Positions 51,352 to 64,000 of a DNA stretch of 64,000 bases are shown here, one piece after another. Under the pieces are notes generated by a model. The model saw nothing but the letters and a program-made list of their open reading frames with translations. It was not told the DNA's origin and did no database searches. This stretch comes from Ophioceras dolichostomum (Eukaryota > Ascomycota > Sordariomycetes > Magnaporthales > Ophioceraceae): the NCBI GenBank assembly GCA_003049485.1, contig PYST01000109.1, positions 1 through 64,000 on the forward strand, in the 5' to 3' direction. The position numbers and the translations under genes are program-made. How positions within the stretch are numbered: position 1 is the stretch's first letter; each line of letters starts with the position of its first letter.

Positions 51352-53859
51352 ATGAAGATTATCCCTTCATCTTTCGGCAAGATGAAGTTCTTCAGGAAGC
51401 ACCGTGACAAGAAGAAGGGCTCGCTGTCCCCGGAGTCGGCCTACTCGACGGCCACAATGGGCGGCGGTGGGGCCTACCGACCAGCTCCGTACGGCCCCGG
51501 ACACAAGCGAGGACTCAGCGGTAGCGGCGGCAGGTATGGGAGCTTCGACAGCTACGGCTCCCAGGGTGTGATGGGACACATGCCCCCCTCGTGGAAGTCG
51601 AGCGAGCTCCTGGCTAGCCTGCCTGACGACATCATCGACCGCATATTCACACTGGTATGCCCTCACTCTCAGGACGAGACCTACGAGACGTGCGAGCAGT
51701 CGAGCATCGATGATGCCTGCATGCTTTGCGACCTACGCGACCTCGCCCACTGCGTTGCCGTGTGCAAAAAGTGGAGGACACTCGCTAGAGGTCGACTGTA
51801 AGCGTACCTACACTCACGAGCTGCTCACCAGCTTCTTTATTACCTACCTTAACTTCCTGAGGTACTCTAGCATTCTCAATCAACGCAAGTCACGCTAACT
51901 TGTATGTCTCATTCCCCTTTCTCCCCTTACAGATACTACAGCATCCGCATCGATTCGGTCCACTACTGCGAGCGCGAGTGGGTCCTCTCAGAGAAGCGCA
52001 AGCGCCGCTCGTTCTTCGACCGCAACGGACTGCCCGAGGACACGGCGCAGGCGCGGCTGAAGCTGCTCTGCCGCACGCTGCGCGACGACCCGACTCGCCT
52101 GGGCAAGCTCGTGTACTTCTTCAAGACGCCCTACATGCTGCGCGAGTCCTCGCTGGCGGACCTGGCGCGGACCATCACCGTCCTGCCCAACCTCCGCTAC
52201 GTCGACCTGCCCGAGGGCATGTTCATGGACGACCCGACCTGCATGACGCTGCGGCTCGAGGTGGAGGCGCGCTGCCGAGAGCTGCGCAAGATGACGTACA
52301 TGAAGGGCGCCGAGCGCAGCCTGGAAAAGGCCAGCGTTTGGCCCAATCTCGAGGTGTTGGAGCTGGTGAAGATCAAGGTCGACCCGGCCCTGCTGCGCCA
52401 CGTGCTCGGGTCCCTGCGCAACCTGCGCGCCCTCAAGGTCTCCGAGACCCAGGCCTTCACCGACGACGTGCTGTCGTATTACGAGATAATGCCGCCCTTC
52501 CCGGCCCTAGAGGAGCTCATCCTCACAGACGTGCCCAACGTCACCTCGGAGGGGCTCAAGTCCTACCTCAGCGACCCCGTGGCCCGCAAGACGCTCAAGG
52601 TGCTGCACCTCACCTCGACGGGCGTGAAGGCGTGGCACCTCCAGTCGATCCTCAGCCAGGCCACGTCGCTGTCGCACTTGACTATAGTGAGCAAGGCCGC
52701 AGCGTCGCTGCCCATGGCCGCGGGCACAACAGACATCCCGCCGCTGAGGTCGACGTCGCTCAAGACGCTCAACTACGAGATCACCGCCGCCCCCTCCGCG
52801 GGCGCCATCGCCAACAGCGTGACGCAGTCCTACTACAACTACCTCTCGGGCTCGCTACTCTCGGGCGGTCTGCCGAACCTGCGCGCCGTCTATGTGCGCG
52901 ACGCGCACTTCCCAGACTCGCTCCTGGGCCTGCCCCCGCCCCCGCCGACCTTTGCAGACTCGTTCGCCATCCGCCGGCCCTCGACGGCCGAGGGCTCGTC
53001 GTCGTCTCCGACGAGCACAAAGTTCGGCGGCGGCTCCACCAGTCTGGGCTCGCCCACCTCGGCGCGCGGCTTCTTGTCGCCCAACAACACGGGCTCGTAC
53101 AGCCAACATCCCCACCACCATGCCGGTAGCAACGGGAACGGTAGTGCAATGTACCACGGCTCGAACCCGTTCCAGGATTATCCCCCGATACAGTCACCGT
53201 CGCTCCAAGAGAGCCTCCAGGAGCCCCTCCCGCAACCCCAGAAACCCTGGGCCATCGGAGGCGGAGGCGGAGGCGGAGGCGGTGGGGGCACAGGTGGTAA
53301 CGGCACAGGTCACAACCCGCGCTTCAGCAGCAACAACCCGTTCGCGGCCATGCTGCCGGCCCAACAGATCCACAGGCTGGAGGTCTTCACTAAGGGAGAC
53401 GACGAGCTGGACTGGTCGATCGTGAAGATCCGCCCCGAGGACTCATACAGCGTGCCGAACACCCGCCCCTTCGGCAGCCTCTCCACCTCCGCGGGAGGCT
53501 TAGGAATAGGCATGGGAGGAGGAGGCGTCGGAGAGCCCGCGCGCCCGCATAGCAGCTACGGGTTGTCGTCGGAGGGCGCCGCTGCGTGGGGCGCGTCGGC
53601 CGGGGCGCGTAAGAGCGTGTTCATGGGGAATGGCGCGGGAGGGTTCCTGGCTGTTCCTGGCGCTGGTCCCGGCGGCGGTCCCGGCGGCTTCGGTGGCCCT
53701 GGAGGATTCTCTGGGGAGAGGCGTGGCAGCGGGGCTGGAATCGTCTCGCAGCGTGGAGGAGGTGGCGGCGGCGGTGGTGGTGGAGGAGGGGATGAGTGGC
53801 CGCGCCCGTCTAGTAGTGCCGGCGAGAAGAGGAGGGATCGCATTGATCTTTGGCGGTGA
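51352..53859 (+). CDS. F-box protein with LRR-like middle and Gly-rich tail, 790 aa
   Basis: Likely substrate adaptor of an SCF ubiquitin ligase. Exons 51352-51797 and 51933-53859; the 135-nt intron has GTAAGC, a CTAAC branch and TTACAG. The F-box lies at about 84-150 (SSELLASLPDDIIDRIFTLV to VAVCKKWRTLARGRLYYSI) and holds a ~25-residue insert with four Cys (CPHSQ, TCEQ, ACMLCD). Residues ~150-450 show spaced leucine patterns such as VWPNLEVLELVKI, LRNLRALKVSE, FPALEELILTDV, KTLKVLHLTSTGVKAWHL and SLSHLTIVSK, suggesting irregular leucine-rich repeats. The C-terminal third is disordered Ser/Gly/Pro-rich with oligo-Gly runs, but includes an ordered-looking FTKGDDELDWSIVKIRPED. First ATG chosen; a second Met is 10 codons in. 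Target unknown. Confidence 0.9.
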
Positions 53860-56800
53860 TGATGGAGTCATTCACCAGCCATACAGCAGCCCCAGCTAGG
53901 GATCTGTGGTATGCCTTGACGGAAAAGGGATAAAAAAAGATGTCCTTTGTTCGCCTGCCTTATACGAAAAATGCTGGCTCCATCTGCCCAAGACGAACGG
54001 GACGAGCAGCACTCCCGATTCTGAAACGAACGAGATATTCATACTTTGATGCGAGAGACGAAAAAGGACACCAGGAAAGATACCCCATACAACCCACAAC
54101 CCAACTTAACCGACTCGAACCAACCCACTGTACATCTTTACCTGCATCAACATACCGAAAAGCAAAACGACGAACGACGGAACACAGGCTTTGAGGGGAG
54201 AGTCACGCATTGCTTTTTCGCTTGGACGGGTGGATTAGAGGTGGATGTAAGGCTAAGACTATGGACAGCTGCTTGCACAATGGTGGATGGATGGATGCTC
54301 AGGACCTGGCGTAGTGGCCTTGTAAGGTGCATACAGACCTATATGCCTTCCATCCAAGCAGGCGTGCATCAGTCTGTCTGTGATGCCTAGCAGCACATCC
54401 CTCCACCTTTTTTTGTTAGAATATCATTCCCCCCGGTCCACCATCCCCCATGGTACACATTGGAACCATAGTAGCCCGCGAGCGAATCCATCCCGCAAGA
54501 CAGAGATATGTCAGCCAGTCAGAGGAGGAGTACTGGAGGCTTTGGGCGGGTTCCATCCAGTTCGGCGGCACTTTATTTCTTGGACTCTTCGTTCGCGCTG
54601 TATTTTAGCGACATATTGACTGCCCTCCCCATCATCCGCTTCCACCCACAAATATCACACATACACCGTCTTGATATCAACGGTGCGGTGTTGATGCATC
54701 TAGGTACCTAGGTGCTTAGCTAACGCGAACGAGAGACGAAAGTAGCAAATATATTCACTCAAAGCAATGTTTTAGCAAGAAGCTACAGGCCCAGCAGTCA
54801 CTGCTAGCCTCGCGAGAGATATGTGGTGATGAGTTGTGACTACTCCGGGAGCCTTCCCTAGTTGAGGACTGTCATCCGAAAACCCTCCTATCCGTAGTAC
54901 TTGACACACGCACTACCAACCTAAGAGCTCCTGGTTGGCCGGCCGGAGCATACCTGAAGTTGTTCAGCGAGATTCGCTGCCGTTTTGGCTAGGGCACCGT
55001 ACCTGGTTACACCTGCTACCTGTGACGGCACAGGGGCAAGAATCCCGGCGTCGGATTCCCCACCTCCGCGGGTTTCGAGCCCTCGAGGGAGGTCGTTGCT
55101 CACAGTACAGTATCAGTTGAACGTTGATAAAGGGACGGACGTGACAGGGTTTCTTCTAAATCTGCCAAGTAATTTTCTTGGGATGAACGAAGGCGACAGA
55201 CCACAGAAATCACGACCTTTTGGGAGCTAATGAATTCTTGAGGAAAGGTTCGGATCGTAGTTATGCGTCGGCTCCTCCGCCCCTCCGCTGGTTGACAGCA
55301 CCGACCGAGTCCAGTGGAGCTTCCGGTCCAAGGTCGGCCATCATGAAGGTGAGGTTAAATTTTGGGAGAGCTGCTAGCTATTGCTCTTGTTCCTTCGGAT
55401 CCACGGAGACAGATTGAAGAGACCCGTCCGTGTATTCCGTATCCACCGTGAGCCAGCCCGGGTCCAGTTTAACAGTTCTACGTCCCACCCAACTGCTCAG
55501 TGGTGGTTGGGTGATCCGGGTCGCAAAGCCAGGCCCCGTTAGAAGGAAGCTTACGGATTGCCAGCACCTTGCTTTACGAGCCAATCAGTAGTAGAACTTC
55601 AGAGTGTGTGACAGGCAGGTAAGGCCAGGTTCCGGACCCTGAGGCGTCTGGGGAATGCTGCCGAGGCCATGGATGTTCTCTACTGTGTACTCGAATGAGG
55701 CAAGGATACCTAGCAAGCAGAAGAACGCATGCGGACCGAGCAAGAGTGCGAGCACTCGTTTTGGTTCCATCTTTCTTCTGATTTCTGACTGGGCACCTGG
55801 GTTGCACTGAAACCTCCGGGTACGTGCTAGAAGGCTAGACATTTTGCATAGCCTCTCGGTATCCACAGGCATTTTTGGGCCGTACATAGTACAGTACACT
55901 CACACGACCTCATGTACGCTATTTTAACACCTACACTCTGATCCAGTCCTGACGGTCCTGACGAACTTGAACAGCGGACCCAAACTGTGGAACCGCACCA
56001 GCGAAAACTACAAGCGCCGTGACAATGGAGTTTCGAAGCCGACTGGAACGAACAGTGGCCCTCGACTTACCCTGCTGCAGCTTGGCTGGCTAATAAACCC
56101 GCCTGTTTGGCCCGCAACCCCGTCCGCAGCAGTTGAGGCTGCCAGGTGGTGGCTGCCCACTGCCAGCCAGTGAAAAAGTCCAGGCGCTTTCAAACACCAC
56201 CGACTTTTCTAGTTTTGGGGGAGGCAGTGGGGGGCGGTTGATCCTGCTACCTCGAAGGATCAACAGAAAAAAAGCCGTGCCACCAAGCCATTCTCACTGC
56301 ACGAGGAAACGGGTTCACAACACACCCCCTGTAATACTGTCAAATCTGGGGATCCCTGGCTACATTCGAGACAGGCGGTCTTCTCATACAAGCTCAGGTA
56401 CTTTGTGTGTGCGGATCGACTAATTTTTGACATTATTTCAGGGGGTGGTGTATTGTATTCCAAGGACTGCGGGTCGCAGTGATGAGGTAGGGGGCCGCAA
56501 AGCAGGCCTGCTGCTCCTTCCGGAAGAGATCTTCTGCTGCCTTCTCCTCACTCCCGGTCCCCTAACAGGTCCTCGCTCCTTCCTTCTTCCTTCCTCACTA
56601 TTTCCTTTGTTCCACCTGTTCAACCTGTTCAATCTGATCAATCTTAATTTTTGCTCTTTTCCATTCGGGATCGGAAACTGACGCCTTCAACTTCGACGGC
56701 GGCCACTATCGAAGCGTTGCTCGAAGGGTGAACCCTCGATTCCTCGGCTCCCCTGCAAATTGCCTAATTCGGCCGTGTAAGTCGCCGCGCCAGCCTCCTC

Positions 56801-56987
56801 GGAAAGAGAGGCACGACTGCTTATCATTACAGAACGACGCCGACGAGCGGCCACGGCGACAAGAATCGACAAAAAAAAGAAGGGACCTTCTAGGGGTGTG
56901 GGGGTCTAGGGCCCGAGAAACCCAGAAAAGAAGCCAGGAAGAAACAGGTCAAAACGAAGGCGACGGGTTGTTGTCGAGCGAGCAAAG
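53860..56987. other. 3.1 kb without a firmly supported gene
   Basis: 3' flank of the F-box gene to about 54400. At 55240-55890 the minus strand has two coding-like runs, RTVKLDPGWLTVDTEYTDGS and, past a TAG in the same frame, LAALPKFNLTFMMADLGPEA; upstream lies a ~100-codon frame (MEPKRVLALLLGPHAFFCLL). These could be relics but no family is recognised. Sequence near 56610-56650 has small direct repeats (TGTTCAACC/TGTTCAATC) and a CT-rich character. Confidence 0.45.
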
Positions 56988-58365
56988 ATGGCGAATCTCG
57001 GGCCAATGACCGCGAAATACTCGCGGCCGGCGTCCTGCGCATCATTCCAAGATGTCTACTACACGCAATACACCACCTCGGATGCCATGTACTATTTCCA
57101 GGGGCCAGTTTTGTCTCGCAGCGACTGCTTCCCACTAAACTACCAGCCGAGCACGGTAGCCTTCTACTCGCCCGCCGCGGTGTGTCCGCTTGGATACACA
57201 TCCGCCTGTGACAGGCTGAATGTAGCCGGGACAGTGACGGAGACGGTTCACACATGCTGTCCATCGTGAGTCTCTCCAGCTCTTGAGGAATGAGAGTACA
57301 GCAGATCAAGGCCCTAACCAACACGAACCCGCCCTCTCCTCCTTCCACAGAATAAAAGGCACAGCGTACAAGTGCCAAACAACAGCCGGCAACAACTACC
57401 CCTGGCAAGCCACCCTCGCCTGCGTCAGCGTGTTCCCCAGCCTAAAATCCGCATCCACCACGCCGATCCTCTTCACCGAGTACATCAGCATCTCGAACGG
57501 CGTGACGTCGACCAAGACGAACCTCCAGAACCCGGGCCACGGCGACATTGGTGCGTACGGGATCCAGCTGCGCTTCCAGGCCAGCGACCTGTCGACCATC
57601 ACCTCGGACCCGCAAATTACAAGTCCGACGACGGGCACCGGCGGCCAACCCACCGAGACACACAACCCTCCCTCAACCGGTTCCAGCGGCCTCAGCGCCG
57701 GCGCCGCGGCGGGCATTGGCATCGGCGTCGCGCTAGGCGTCATCCTCGTCGCGCTCGCCGCCTTCCTGATCTGGCGCCGCAAGCGCAAGGCGGCGGCGGC
57801 GGCGTCCAAGAACACCGAGTCCCAGCACAGCATGCTCGACGCCAGCGGAGCGTCCGAGCTGGGCGTCGGCGGTAGCGGCCCCTACAGTGACAACAAGCCG
57901 CCTGCCAGCTACCTCGGCGGCGCTGACGTAGGCGTAAGCGCAGGAGGATACTACAAACCCGACAACGACAGGCCCCTCAGCGAACTGCCGGCGCCCAATC
58001 ACCTCCATGAGATGCCCGACAACCGGCCGGCGTCGTCGTTCCTCGTCTCGTCGACCGGCGGCAGCCCGGGAACGACCCAAGCGGTCATGGGGACGCCCGT
58101 GCCCCACTCTGCGTCCGTCTACGGTCCGCCCTCAGTGTCTGTTGCCGCGAGCAGCAGCAGCCCGCAGGAGATGTCAACTGGCAGCCCGCAGTACCTGCAC
58201 CCGCCGGGACAGCAGTCACCGCCGCCGGCTGCCCCTACGACGCCGCAGGGGCCCGGGCCACTGGACCAGCAACAACAACAACAGCAGTGGGGGAGGATGA
58301 GCTCCGAGGTTCCGGCTAGTTTAGTGCCAGGGCAGCAACAACAACAACAGCAACCGAGGCGATGA
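56988..58365 (+). CDS. Single-pass cell-surface protein with Cys-rich ectodomain, 430 aa
   Basis: Exons 56988-57265 and 57351-58365; the 85-nt intron has GTGAGT, CTAAC and CCACAG. Residues 1-~200 carry spaced cysteines (CASF, SDCFP, AAVCPLGYTSACDRL, VHTCCPS, YKCQ, LACVS) followed by a Thr/Pro/Ser stalk. One transmembrane helix at about 209-233 (AGIGIGVALGVILVALAAFL), a stop-transfer WRRKRK, then a ~195-residue Pro/Ser/Gln-rich cytosolic tail ending in oligo-Gln. The pattern GPMT..Y..PASC, CFP and YSPAAVCPLGYTSAC fits a common fungal family of Mid2/WSC-like predicted plasma-membrane proteins. There is no cleavable signal peptide at the chosen ATG, so the helix would serve as reverse signal-anchor, or an upstream exon is missing. 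Function beyond surface sensor-like topology is inference. Confidence 0.87.
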
Positions 58366-59513
58366 GAGCACGGCACGGTACGGCACGGATAACTGGCGAA
58401 GACAGGGCGGCGGACTAAGCCGACGATCGATCGCTACAAAACCCCCAGAATCAGCTATTGGTGTGTGAGGAGGGATCGAATCGGTGTGGGGGGACGAAAG
58501 GTGGCGTGGCGTCGCCTCGTGCGGGAGGGAGGCAAAGGATTCTCTGAAAAGATCTCGAAGATTCAATCCTAGGATTTTTCACTTTTTTTTTCATGTTGGG
58601 CGTTTTAGCGAGCCTTGATACACCCATTGTATACCCGCACCTGTATATTTTCTCTGAGGTAGTCGGGGAGGACAAAAACTCTTGATTGCCATCTGTTGTC
58701 TAGTTGTGGTACACTGCACCCACCTTTGCTTCCTCATCCCTCCTGACCTCACCGACTCTTCAACATGACAAACTATGAACAAAAACCACGATAATCTCAA
58801 AAGAACCGTCTCCGATTTTTGCCAAGTTTTCAAACCAATCCACCTATAATCTGGCGTTTAACGGCTCCCCATCACGTACTAGTAATAGTAAAGAAAGTGT
58901 AGGAGACACACGCTTATTACTACGGCTGATCGCTCTCCCTCGATCCTTCGGAGTGGCTGAGCAGGATTTCTGCAGCTACAGGGAGGAGGAACCACAAGCG
59001 ATGCACCATTGTTGGAGCTTGGTTTTGGAATTAACGTCATGACACGTCAACTCTGATTGAAGGAAGGGGGGGAAAAAGAAAAGGAATAACGAAAAGAATA
59101 CCCCGTAAAACGGAAATCGTCTCGTACTGCGCGGGAAGGAAGATCGATTAGAGAGAGCGCGGAGCGCATAGCAGTGATGATATTGAACTTGCTCAGCCAA
59201 GGCTCCCTTTATTAGATGGGCCCGACTGACTGCTGTGGAGGCTCAACAACCTATGTCACTGACCTGCTTTGCATCTCCAAACGACTAACAAGGTGGGGTG
59301 GGTAGTATGGTATGAATACTCCTCTGCCGGCGCCTTCGTTCTACAGTTCCGGTTAATGCAGACTAGATGCTAGGTATATAGAGCTCTCCGGGAGCAAATC
59401 CACTGACAGATAAACGACACACCAACACACCAACACACTCAATCATACCCAACAACCCTCAAGCAACCTACCTAGGTTCCCAAACCCCCATCTTCCTCAT
59501 CACTTCCCTTCCC
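58366..59513. other. Convergent 3' flanks, no gene
   Basis: Lies between the 3' ends of the surface-protein gene (+) and the DapA-family gene (-). T-rich and A-rich tracts (58580-58592, 59068-59090) fit transcription termination on both sides. No coding signal seen. Confidence 0.6.
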
Positions 59514-60642
59514 CTATAGCTTGTTCTCCTCCTCCTCCAATCCATCCACAAACACCTTCCACCTCGCCCACTCATCATCCCCATCCGGGAACCCTCCCCA
59601 AAGCGGCAGCCTCGTGCCGTCCGTATCCCCGAAGCCCCTCACCCTGCTCGTAGCCTCCTTCACGCCCACAGTGCCGAAGGGTATCAGCTTCGTGTAGAGC
59701 GCAGTAACCAAATACTGCAGCCTCTTCCTCTCGGCGTCCTCCTCGTCCGTCGGCCTGAGCTTCCCCGACAAGGCGAACAGGCGCATCACGCATCGGGGAA
59801 AAAAAGCCGCCACGCCGTCGATGGCGCCGGCGCCACCCACCGTCATGACCGGCAGCAGCTGCGAGCCGAGGCCCGTGAAGACGGAGAAGCGGGCGTGGTC
59901 GATGCCCGGGTGCAGCGAGAGCTCGGCGTGCAGGGGCATGTCCGCGTACGAAAGCTTGCAGCCGACGATGTTGGGGTGGTGGGAGAGGGTGACGAATGTG
60001 GAGATGGAGACTTTGACGTTGTTGGAGACGGCGGGGTAGTGGTAGCTTTACATTGGTAGGCACATAGGTCCATATATCAGTGAAGAGCCTTCCCAATATT
60101 GCGAAGATAAGGGCAGGCATCGGTAGGGCAGGCGGCAAGATGGGGAGGTAAGGTAGGAAGGCATATAACACTCACATCATAATAGGAATAGGGCTCCGAT
60201 CCGCCACGGCCCTAAACCACCTCACAATACCCTCCTGGCTCGCCGCGCCCGCGAAGTAACCCGGCACAAGACACAGCCCCCACTGGCAGCCCGCGCCCTT
60301 GTGCGCCTCCCCGAGCTGCTCGACGACCTCCTCGACGCTCTGCGAGGCCGTGCCCACGACGATGGGGTAGTCTGCAAACCCCGCCTCGTCCAGCGCCGCG
60401 CGGGCGCCGGAGAGGGCCAGGTGCCGCTCCCGGCCCGTCAGGTGCACCGCCTCGCCGGTGCTGCCCAGGATCACGAGGCCCGTGATGCCGTTCTGGGCGA
60501 GGTACACGGCGTGCGCGCCCTGGGTGGCGGCGTCGACGGCGGGCGCCCAGTCGTTATATGACGCCGTGTCTTTCTTGGAGGCGAAGAAGGTTGGGACGGG
60601 GACGTAGATTCCTGGTGATGGGGGTGCTGCTGGGGACGCCAT
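59514..60642 (-). CDS. DapA-family (Schiff-base class I) aldolase/synthase, 332 aa
   Basis: Exons 60642-60176 and 60045-59514; the 130-nt intron (GTGAGT to TAAAG) joins PIPIM to IYHYPAVSNN and yields exactly 333 codons with stop. Family marks: early GIYVPVPTFF, LVILGSTGEAVHL (the GxTGE phosphate/pyruvate-site loop), PIVVGTASQSVEEV, catalytic-type Tyr157 in IYHYP, Schiff-base Lys186 in IVGCKLS, and GGAGAIDGVA in the late barrel. Length is typical of the TIM-barrel N-acetylneuraminate lyase/dihydrodipicolinate synthase superfamily. Fungi make lysine by the aminoadipate route, so a diaminopimelate role is unlikely; 4-hydroxy-2-oxoglutarate aldolase or a keto-deoxy sugar acid aldolase is more plausible. 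The substrate cannot be read from sequence alone. No transit peptide is evident. Confidence 0.92.
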
Positions 60643-61093
60643 GCTTTTGTGTGTTGTTTTCTTTTGGGTAAGGCCTTGTTTGGATAATGGATGTGACTGT
60701 ATGTACCTGGTAGGTAGCTATGGCTGTATCTACCACTTCAGGCAAGGGAACGACTTCTCTGTATCTTCGGAGGGTGGATGATGGTGGGCAGCACTTGACA
60801 ACAAGTCGACGTCAAGGTTGAGAGAGCAGAGGAAAGGGGGACCAGCAGGTATAATAATACTTGGGCGAGGGAGAGGGGAGGCCAGGAACGAGGGAAACCT
60901 TGTGCTACTACTGCTCCGCAATGCATAGCCCACGCCTTCCTTGCGCCATCCGCGCGAAACAACGCGGGGAAGGTTCGGTTTTCCGGTCTCGATCCCTTTC
61001 TCCACGACTGGCGGGCCTTGTGCGCCGAACTTCGGCAAGCACCACAAAAACCATCGGGCATTTCGGGCCATTCTTACAGCGACTCCCTTTCTT
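60643..61093 (-). promoter_or_regulatory. Upstream region of the DapA-family gene
   Basis: Promoter side of the minus-strand gene that starts at 60642. No coding frame of note. Ends at the poly-G tract and assembly gap. Confidence 0.4.
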
Positions 61094-61159
61094 GGGGGGG
61101 GGGGGGGNNNNNNNNNNNNNNNNNNNNNNNNNNNNNNNNNNNNNGGGGGGGGGGGGGGG
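61094..61159. repeat. Poly(G) tract interrupted by a 37-N assembly gap
   Basis: G14 at 61094-61107, N37 at 61108-61144, G15 at 61145-61159. Both flanks read G on the plus strand, so the gap sits inside one homopolymer of unknown true length. Confidence 0.95.
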
Positions 61160-63229
<2,070 letters not shown>

Positions 63230-63269
63230 CTCCTGATCGTCCCCTGCTATATTCCTCAACGCTCCCAAG

Positions 63270-64000
63270 ATGCCTCTCCCCTTTCTCTCACAGCTCCTGG
63301 CCACCAAGCCCGTTGTCGAGCCCGAGTCGGAGGACTCGGACGACAACGACTTCAAGATGCCCGTCCAGACGTCCTACCACTCCGCCGACGTCGCCATCCC
63401 CGCCGACTTCCTGTCCTGCATCAACCCCCCGCCCGACTTCCGTCCCGTGACCGCCAACGTGATCGACTTCACCCAGACCCCCCTTCCCGAGTACAAGGGC
63501 CTCTACGCCGTCGTGCTGGACAACGTGCTCAGCCCGAGTGAGTGCGAGACGCTCCTCCGTCTCGCCGAGGCTAGCGTGCCCGAGAAGGAACATCGGATCA
63601 GGACGGTCAAAGTTGTGTCGTCAGAGGAGAACAAAGACGATAAACGTGTGGAAGGCGCGGGTAAGGGAGAGGATAAGGGGAAGAAGGCGAGAAAGGAGAT
63701 TGAAAAGGTGAAGGTTAAGGACCCCTGGCGGCCCGCCCTCGTCAACGTCGGCGGCGGGTACGAGGCCCTGTACAAAGACTACCGCAACAGCGACCGCATC
63801 ATCTGGGACCATCAGGACCTCGTCGACCGGCTGTGGGCACGATGCGCCACTGCGCCTGGCGGCCTGGCGGAGACGCTGGCCGTCGTCGGGGGTGAAAGCG
63901 AGGTGTTGGGTAGCTCGAGGTCGTCGCCGGGCAAGGGGGAAACCTGGGCGTTCAGAAGACTAAATAAGCGGATGAGGTTTCTGAAGTATCAGGGTGGGCA
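63270..64000 (+). CDS. 2-oxoglutarate/Fe(II) oxygenase (prolyl 4-hydroxylase-like), 5' part
   Basis: Open from ATG 63270 to the window edge (243 residues), no intron needed. N-terminal acidic stretch VEPESEDSDDNDF, then VIDFTQTPLPEYKGLYAVVL and LDNVLSPSECETLLRLAEAS, the usual entry of P4Hc-type dioxygenase domains. A Lys/Glu-rich insert (about residues 118-150) interrupts the fold before WRPALVNVGGGYEALYKDYR, RNSDRIIWDHQDLVDRLW and NKRMRFLKYQGG. The iron-binding HxD motif should follow directly but is outside the window. Protein and substrate are unidentified; fungal relatives are uncharacterised oxidoreductases. The nearby TC tract is likely part of its leader or promoter. Confidence 0.8.
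   Translation, partial: MPLPFLSQLLATKPVVEPESEDSDDNDFKMPVQTSYHSADVAIPADFLSCINPPPDFRPVTANVIDFTQTPLPEYKGLYAVVLDNVLSPSECETLLRLAEASVPEKEHRIRTVKVVSSEENKDDKRVEGAGKGEDKGKKARKEIEKVKVKDPWRPALVNVGGGYEALYKDYRNSDRIIWDHQDLVDRLWARCATAPGGLAETLAVVGGESEVLGSSRSSPGKGETWAFRRLNKRMRFLKYQGG

Noticed and set aside
54990..55110. GGGTTTCGAGCCC as possible tRNA T-arm
   Set aside because: No D-arm, anticodon arm or acceptor stem could be built around it.

Overview
The window is nuclear DNA from a filamentous ascomycete, most likely a Sordariomycete. The reasons are short introns of 74-177 nt with GTRAGT-like donors and CTAAC/CTGAC branch motifs, a Ctk1-type kinase and a Gsy-type glycogen synthase with fungal features, an NLR of the fungal PNP-NACHT-ankyrin type, and long intergenic spans rich in TAGGTA-type words. 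I cannot fix the genus. There is no sign of operons, CRISPR, phage or bacterial DNA.

Layout. 1-3237 (-): 3' truncated NLR-like gene whose ankyrin array crosses a one-base N that looks like a failed contig overlap. 4153-4593: foldback (long inverted repeat) element. 4688-6311 (+): broken PD-(D/E)XK nuclease-like gene. 6.3-20.3 kb: no supported gene, but an 882-bp perfect (GGCATG)147 array at 10785-11666. 20280-21962 (+): Ser-rich hypothetical protein. 22-33.9 kb: no supported gene. 33912-38232 (-): CTD-kinase catalytic subunit (Ctk1/CDK12-like). 41829-44320 (-): a chain of coding-like pieces in changing frames with good introns, read as an unrecognised decayed gene. 45496-48103 (+): glycogen synthase. 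51352-53859 (+): F-box protein. 56988-58365 (+): single-pass cell-surface protein. 59514-60642 (-): DapA-family aldolase/synthase. 61094-61159: poly-G tract with a 37-N gap. 62424-63226: 803-bp pure TC tract just upstream of a 2OG-Fe(II) oxygenase gene (63270 to beyond the window).

Functionally the right two thirds is ordinary core genome (transcription elongation kinase, glycogen synthesis, F-box adaptor, surface protein, small-molecule lyase, hydroxylase). The left end (NLR, foldback element, nuclease-like pseudogene) has the character of accessory, fast-changing sequence. Exon limits were worked out by hand from splice motifs and frame continuity and were not tested against transcripts or databases.
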